From: CAZDVQ01 sp964508975
Lineage (GTDB): Bacteria; Bacteroidota; Bacteroidia; Chitinophagales; Saprospiraceae
NCBI GenBank assembly: GCA_964508975.1
Contig: CAZDVQ010000058.1
Span: 1 to 27,873 of the forward strand
DNA: 27,873 nt
Reading direction: 5' to 3'
In this document: one piece after another, positions 23,613 through 27,873 of the stretch
Layout: the number at the start of each line of letters is the position of its first letter
Numbering within the stretch: position 1 is the stretch's first letter
The notes under the pieces: model-generated
The model's input: the letters and a program-made list of their open reading frames with translations, nothing else
Database searches by the model: none
What the model was told of the DNA's origin: nothing
Translations under genes and position numbers: made by a program

Positions 23613-23620
23613 CAAAATTA
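23613..23620 (-). promoter_or_regulatory. -7 promoter element of cargo B
   Basis: Minus-strand TAATTTTG fits TAnnTTTG and ends 18 bases before the ATG at 23594. No clear -33 TTG at standard spacing. Confidence 0.45.
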
Positions 23621-23658
23621 TTGTTACACAAATTTAAGTGTAATAATTGATTGTTTGA

Positions 23659-23676
23659 ATAAAGTCTTCACTTTAT
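23659..23676 (-). terminator. Possible end hairpin of the AsmA-methyltransferase run
   Basis: ATAAAGT and ACTTTAT form a perfect 7-bp AT-rich stem around a 4-base loop, about 32 bases past the stop at 23709. It is weak and lacks a T run. Confidence 0.25.
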
Positions 23677-23708
23677 ATTAGAGCAAAACGAAGCATAATA
23701 AGCAATGG

Positions 23709-24068
23709 TTAGATTTTGCCATGAAAACGCAGTAAATGCCCCTCCGACTGCTCATTATATAGCTTCACAATCAAGGTGTTGCGCTGGCTGCTGTGCTGGT
23801 GAAACAATATTTTCACCGGGTTATGGATATAGCCGTTCTCATCGAACATCTGCATTTGGCCAGCCTTGCGTTTGAACTTTTTGAGCTCCTCGGCATCCTT
23901 GGGGTAGGGTAAATCGGCATAGCCTTCTTCTTTCAGGAATGCCAACACCATGTCGTACGCCTTCTGGAGCGTGGAACTGCGGAAAGCAATGCTGTAAACA
24001 TCACCATCGCAGGAACCGCCCAGGTACGATGGCTCGCCAGGCGGCGGGAATTCATGTCGTAGTGGCAT
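23709..24068 (-). CDS. Conserved-looking small protein of unknown function
   Basis: 119 residues, no signal peptide or membrane segment. I do not recognise the family. Features: a Pro-rich start (MPLRHEFPPPGEPSYLGG), a CDGDVYSIAFRSSTLQKAYDMVLAFLKEEGY segment that reads as strand-helix, a basic stretch KDAEELKKFKRKAG, and a last part with alternating strands (PVKILFHQH, NTLIVKLYNE). It starts three bases after the stop of the RNA methyltransferase gene, so the two are co-translated. A role linked to RNA modification is possible from position alone but is not supported by any motif. Confidence 0.75.
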   Translation of the reverse strand: MPLRHEFPPPGEPSYLGGSCDGDVYSIAFRSSTLQKAYDMVLAFLKEEGYADLPYPKDAEELKKFKRKAGQMQMFDENGYIHNPVKILFHQHSSQRNTLIVKLYNEQSEGHLLRFHGKI

Positions 24069-24071
24069 AGT

Positions 24072-24881
24072 TTATCGTTTGGTCTTGGCTAATTTTTGGC
24101 GCAGGGCCTCGTATAACACGATGGCCGCCGATACCGATACATTCATGGAATCTACCTTCCCGAACATAGGGATGATAATACGCTGGGTGGCAAATTGCGT
24201 CCAGGTGTCGCGGGCACCCGCCGACTCAGAGCCCATCACCACCGCCGAACGGCCTTCGAAGGCTATCTCGTACAAAGGCTTGCTGGCTTCCAGGTGTGTC
24301 AGGTAGGTCTGGAACTGGTGCTTCAATAACCAAGCCTGCGCTGCTTCATCGCTGCAAACCACCACGGGCACGGTAAACAAACAGCCCACGCTCGAGCGCA
24401 CAGTGTTCGGGTTGTAGAGGTCGGTCATGGGGTCGCACACAATAACCAACTCGGCCCCGGCGGCATCGGCAGTGCGGAGCATGGCGCCCAGGTTTCCGGG
24501 TTTTTCAACCACGTCTAGCACTAGTACCAAAGCATCAGCGCTAGGGTTAAAATCGTCGAGACTGTACTCCGGCATCGAGCCCAACAGCAACACGTTGGGT
24601 ATGCTGGTGCGGTAGGCCACCTTTTCAAATATGGCGGTAGAGACTTCTATTAACTCGGGCTGATGTTTGCCCAGTAACTCTTCCACTTGCGCCATGCTGG
24701 TCATTTGCGGGTCGAACACGGCTAGTTCGGGCACAAAGCCGTTGTCGAGGGCTAGGCCACACTCGCGCAGGCCTTCCACCAAGAATTTACCTTCCTGCTT
24801 GCGGTTGCGCGATTTTTCCTTCAAGCCCACCAGGCGGTTAATCAAGGGGTTTGAGCTGCTGGTTATTTTTTTGACGTACAT
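24072..24881 (-). CDS. SpoU/TrmH-family rRNA or tRNA 2'-O-methyltransferase
   Basis: 269 residues. All three SPOUT motifs are present: EKPGNLGAMLRTADAAG (126-142), VMGSESAG (215-222) and IPMFGKVDSMNVSVSAAI (237-254). Together they build the knotted S-adenosylmethionine site. The N-terminal part (SSNPLINRLVGLKEKSRNRKQEGKFLVEGLRE) is the SpoU substrate-binding domain. Such enzymes methylate ribose 2'-hydroxyls in rRNA or tRNA. The RlmB/TsnR-like layout suggests rRNA, but the site cannot be read from the sequence. It follows the AsmA-like gene by 32 bases and precedes the small unknown gene by 3. Confidence 0.92.
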   Translation of the reverse strand: MYVKKITSSSNPLINRLVGLKEKSRNRKQEGKFLVEGLRECGLALDNGFVPELAVFDPQMTSMAQVEELLGKHQPELIEVSTAIFEKVAYRTSIPNVLLLGSMPEYSLDDFNPSADALVLVLDVVEKPGNLGAMLRTADAAGAELVIVCDPMTDLYNPNTVRSSVGCLFTVPVVVCSDEAAQAWLLKHQFQTYLTHLEASKPLYEIAFEGRSAVVMGSESAGARDTWTQFATQRIIIPMFGKVDSMNVSVSAAIVLYEALRQKLAKTKR

Positions 24882-24913
24882 ATGATTAGTTAAGAGAGCA
24901 GAGTGGGTTTAGT

Positions 24914-27556
24914 TTACTGGAATTCAATATACTCGTCCTCGCCCCCGTCGTATTCCTCTATTTTACCATCCGAGCCGTACTCGGGTATATCTTCTAGTTC
25001 TAATGGTTCTTGTACAATTTGTATGCCGTCGAACTCCATGCGTAAGGTGTTTTGCACCGATTGGAACTGCCGTTTTTCATCTTCTTCCAAGGCTTGTTTC
25101 ACCGTTTTCTTCGAGCGTTTTACCTCGTACTTACCATCCAGGTTGCCTACAATCTGGAAGTACATGTTGATGAAACCGTTCTTACGGGCTTTTTTGGGTT
25201 TATAGCTTGGGTCAAATTTCTTCAACTTCTCGCCCATGATTTGCCCGGCGTTGACCTTTATCTTGTAGTCGATGTCGCCGTTGAAGCCGTGTTTGCCCGC
25301 CACCACCAGGTTCAGGGCATTGCTCTGGATGAACATGGCCGGCATGATAAACTGCCGGTCTTTGATTTCAAACTGGTTGCGCAGGTCCGAGAACACGATG
25401 CGTTCTAGGTCTTTCACCTTTACAAAGCTAGAGAACTCACGCAACATGTCGAATTCAATCAATTCGCCATCTTTGAGTACCACGTCGGCAAGTACATACA
25501 GGTTTTTGTCCATGAACTTACCCTGCACGTCCCAGAATGCCCGCACCAAAATCAGGGCATCTAGCTTGCCTTTCAGGTTTTTGCTGGTCATGGTATTCTG
25601 GTCGAATTCTTCCATTTCGAACAGCAATCGGCTTACATCTACGGTTTTGGTCTCCACGTAAGCTTCTAGGTTGGGGGCTTTGGTGCGGTAGTCGTAGCGG
25701 GCGTCCACGCGCAGGGTACCGCCCATGGCCTCGCACTGCGTGCCTTTCAGGTTAAATACTTTGTCTTTGATGATAATATCGGAGCGGAAGCGTTTGCCTT
25801 TCACGCGTTTGTACTCGAATTCATCAACCATGATGGTAAAACTACCGTTCAACAGGTCGAGGAAGCTTACAGAGTTGTCGTCGCTCTTGGCTGTACTGCC
25901 GGCGGTTTCGCTTGCAGCCTCGTTGTTGGCCTCTCCAGCGGTAACGCTGCTAGGGTTGGAGAAGAAGTTTACAATGCGCCTGAAATCCATTTTACGCGAG
26001 CTCATGGCCCCGCTAAAATCTAGGCTAATGTTGTTTGAATTCAGCGAGTCCACCAGCAAGGCCGGTATCAAATTCTCGATACTGGCTTGCAGTTTAAAGT
26101 CGGAGCCAGCGCCTTCAAAGGTGAAGTTCGAGAGGTTTACTTTATTATCGCTAAACGCTAGGCGGCCAGTGGGGATACTCACTTCCTCGTCGTTGCGTTC
26201 CAGTTCAATATCAATAAAATTCACCGTACCCGATGCGTCCACCTTGCCGATACCGTTGGATGATAGCATGTCCTCAAACTTACCTTTCACGCGGAATTCC
26301 TCCATGTCCAACATGCCGTCGCCCTCCGTAAAGCCTTCGCCCAGGAAGCCGTAGGCTGTGGCCATGCTAATTTTACCGTTGAAACCGAAGTCCACGTAGG
26401 GCTCGTTCAAGTTGTTTACATCTAGTTTCAGGTTGATGGGGTGACCATCTAGCTCGGCGTTGAATTGGGTCAAGTTGAGGGTCGCGTCATCGCCATTGCC
26501 TTTGCGGCCGGTGTTGAATTCCAGCGCGAACGACACGTCTTTCAGCGGTTTAGCTAAGCGTGGGTGTTCAACCTTGCCATCTTCCAGGCTTAGTTTCGCA
26601 TCAATACGTGGGATTTTATCTTTGCTGTATTCGCCTTTTATGGTAGCATCCACTTCGAGGGTGGCTTTACTGTCAAAGCCCGCAAGTCCCTCGGTGGTAG
26701 TACTGGGCAGTAGGCCGAGCAAAGAGCCAAGGCGGCAGTTAATGCCTTGTGCTTTGAGGTCGAAATCGGTGATGTCGTCTTTAGATTTGACCGAGCCATC
26801 CAGTTTAAACTTGTTGCGGTCGATGGTCAGGGTCACATCGTCAAAGCCGTAAACGCCTTGGTCGGAGTCGATATTCACGTAGGCATCAAAGCTGATGTCC
26901 TTGTTAACCAGGTATTTATCCTCGCCGATTTCTATTTTTTTGCTTTGGAGTTCGGCGTAGCTATCTAGGTCGAACTTCTTGGCTGAAAAATTACCCGAGA
27001 ACGAGGCATCTTTCACGAGCATGGCCATGTCCTGTTCCGAGCGTTGGTCTACATATTCCAGGTCCACATTCATCAGGTAAGCCTTCCGGATGGAGAAGCT
27101 AATATCAGATGATTCGGGTTCGTCGTAGGCGCTATCATCGTTCTCTTTTTTCTTGGCGATATCAAAGTTCGAGCGGCCTTTACGGTCGGTATGTAGGCGA
27201 ATTTTAGCGTTTTTGACGAGGAAAGAATTGACAACATATTTACCTCGGATGAGGCTCATGAGCCCGATGCGGAAGGAGAGTTTATCGGCGCTCAGCAGCA
27301 CATCTTTGTTCGAGGCATCTTTCAACACCACTTGGTTCAGGTCAACGGACGCGTTGGGGAAAGTCCAGAGCAGGTTCAGGCTCAGGTCGCCCACTTCTAG
27401 GTCGCTCACAATTTGTTTGCGTACCTCGGTGAGGATGAGTTGCCCTACTTTATCGCCAAAAAAACCTGCGATAACGAAGGTAGAGACCACGAAAACGCCA
27501 ATCAGCACCAGTAGGCTGATGAAAAGGCGTTTAAAAAACTTTTTAGGACTGGGCAT
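24914..27556 (-). CDS. AsmA-family inner-membrane-anchored protein
   Basis: 880 residues. One N-terminal membrane helix (about 8-33, LFISLLVLIGVFVVSTFVIAGF) anchors a long periplasmic beta-rich region. DLSLNLLWTFPNASVDLNQVVLKD is the AsmA-N-like start, and repeated strand motifs follow (KFKLDGSVKSKDD, FNLKGTQCEAMGGTLRVDARYDY). A low-complexity linker GEANNEAASETAGSTAKSDDNS lies near 530-550, and the C-terminus is very acidic (EDIPEYGSDGKIEEYDGGEDEYIEF). AsmA-like proteins are bridge-type lipid-transport or outer-membrane biogenesis factors in other bacteria. A role in phospholipid traffic is family-level inference. TACTTTTG at 27581-27588 is a promoter candidate. It leads the methyltransferase run. 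Confidence 0.88.
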   Translation of the reverse strand: MPSPKKFFKRLFISLLVLIGVFVVSTFVIAGFFGDKVGQLILTEVRKQIVSDLEVGDLSLNLLWTFPNASVDLNQVVLKDASNKDVLLSADKLSFRIGLMSLIRGKYVVNSFLVKNAKIRLHTDRKGRSNFDIAKKKENDDSAYDEPESSDISFSIRKAYLMNVDLEYVDQRSEQDMAMLVKDASFSGNFSAKKFDLDSYAELQSKKIEIGEDKYLVNKDISFDAYVNIDSDQGVYGFDDVTLTIDRNKFKLDGSVKSKDDITDFDLKAQGINCRLGSLLGLLPSTTTEGLAGFDSKATLEVDATIKGEYSKDKIPRIDAKLSLEDGKVEHPRLAKPLKDVSFALEFNTGRKGNGDDATLNLTQFNAELDGHPINLKLDVNNLNEPYVDFGFNGKISMATAYGFLGEGFTEGDGMLDMEEFRVKGKFEDMLSSNGIGKVDASGTVNFIDIELERNDEEVSIPTGRLAFSDNKVNLSNFTFEGAGSDFKLQASIENLIPALLVDSLNSNNISLDFSGAMSSRKMDFRRIVNFFSNPSSVTAGEANNEAASETAGSTAKSDDNSVSFLDLLNGSFTIMVDEFEYKRVKGKRFRSDIIIKDKVFNLKGTQCEAMGGTLRVDARYDYRTKAPNLEAYVETKTVDVSRLLFEMEEFDQNTMTSKNLKGKLDALILVRAFWDVQGKFMDKNLYVLADVVLKDGELIEFDMLREFSSFVKVKDLERIVFSDLRNQFEIKDRQFIMPAMFIQSNALNLVVAGKHGFNGDIDYKIKVNAGQIMGEKLKKFDPSYKPKKARKNGFINMYFQIVGNLDGKYEVKRSKKTVKQALEEDEKRQFQSVQNTLRMEFDGIQIVQEPLELEDIPEYGSDGKIEEYDGGEDEYIEFQ

Positions 27557-27580
27557 GGGCTAGGCTTATTTTAGGGAACA

Positions 27581-27588
27581 CAAAAGTA
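27581..27588 (-). promoter_or_regulatory. -7 promoter element of the AsmA-like gene
   Basis: Minus-strand TACTTTTG fits TAnnTTTG and lies 24 bases upstream of the ATG at 27556. Confidence 0.5.
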
Positions 27589-27603
27589 ATAATTTTTTTG
27601 TGT

Positions 27604-27718
27604 TTTTTGGGGCCTTCGGCTCCCGTTGGTCGCCGCCGCTACGTTGCGCGGCTCGCTGACGCTCGGCCCCTTTGGGTCTGGCGCTACGCGCCACCGCTCC
27701 ACATCGCTAGGCCGGGGG
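27604..27718. repeat. GC-rich modular intergenic repeat, copy R7
   Basis: The edge TTTTTGGGGCC is followed by GCTCGCTGACGCTCGGCCCC, a hairpin TGGCGC-TAC-GCGCCA (27679-27693) and the tail CCACCGCTCCACATCGCTAGGCC, the same tail as R1. It lies just upstream of the AsmA-like promoter. Confidence 0.85.
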
Positions 27719-27873
27719 GATTGATTGGTTCTAGTTTAATGTTTAAATCATTTTTTTACCACCCCGTCTGCTGCACTACACGCGTTGCGTTCCGTTTGCA
27801 TCCACCCCTCCTTTGCATGGCTACGATTAGGACACATTTTTGGCTAGAGGTACTTGAAAAGAATTTTTACAAA
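27719..27873. other. Window end without recognised feature
   Basis: About 155 bases with no coding frame I can support; CATTTTTTTACC (27750-27761) is a simple T run. The next gene, if any, starts beyond the window. Confidence 0.4.

Noticed and set aside
1..27873. CRISPR array, tRNA, rRNA or insertion sequence
   Set aside because: Read for regularly spaced short repeats, cloverleaf T-arm words and transposase motifs; the only regular repeats are the coding 156-base units, which have no spacers.

Overview
The window comes from a chromosome of a member of the Bacteroidota. The evidence is a gliding-motility-type C-terminal domain (type IX secretion, type B), a PorP/SprF-like protein, two proteins with an identical type IX type A sorting tail, a SusC-like TonB-dependent receptor, and repeated TAnnTTTG promoter elements 20-40 bases upstream of starts. 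I cannot place it below phylum; a Saprospiria- or Chitinophagales-like lineage is a guess. I see no rRNA, tRNA, CRISPR, phage or transposase gene.

Layout. 1-4053: the 3' part of a very repetitive secreted adhesin-like gene, a repeat-filled spacer, and a PorP/SprF-like outer-membrane gene, which is a typical cargo plus dedicated-partner pair. 4103-4510: a small conserved-looking gene broken by one in-frame TAA. 4667-5290: an AT-rich lipoprotein gene. 5558-7637 (minus): dnaA followed by a uridine-kinase-like gene, then a 412-base AT-rich spacer. 8050-8973 (minus): a Tat-exported metallophosphatase. 9416-10144: a PorT-like beta-barrel. 10261-12673 (minus): one tightly coupled run, mntA-hepT-truB-pagL-like, with every junction overlapping. 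12774-15358 (minus): the carbamoyltransferase / DUF5989 / SxtJ cassette, preceded by a TonB-dependent receptor (15400-17757). 18065-23594: two paralogous secreted proteins on the minus strand flanking a plus-strand helical-repeat protein of unknown function. 23709-27556 (minus): AsmA-like protein, SpoU-type RNA methyltransferase and a small unknown protein.

Two layers of structure go beyond the genes. First, nearly every long spacer holds a copy of a GC-rich, hairpin-dense, modular repeat of about 100-250 bases (eight segments from 2711 to 27718, both orientations). One copy lies inside the carbamoyltransferase gene run and one carries a nested 55-base insert. Second, the two secreted paralogues have strongly diverged N-terminal halves but the same 3' end to the base (265 bases of coding sequence plus terminator). 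That block is followed in both cases by the same GC-rich element, which points to recent gene conversion or duplication of a sorting-tail-plus-terminator module.

Functionally the region mixes housekeeping genes (dnaA, truB, RNA methyltransferase, AsmA-like) with envelope and secretion functions. The best candidates for follow-up are the shared 3' module, the modular GC-rich repeat family, the single-stop gene at 4103-4510 and the toxin-antitoxin pair fused into the truB run.
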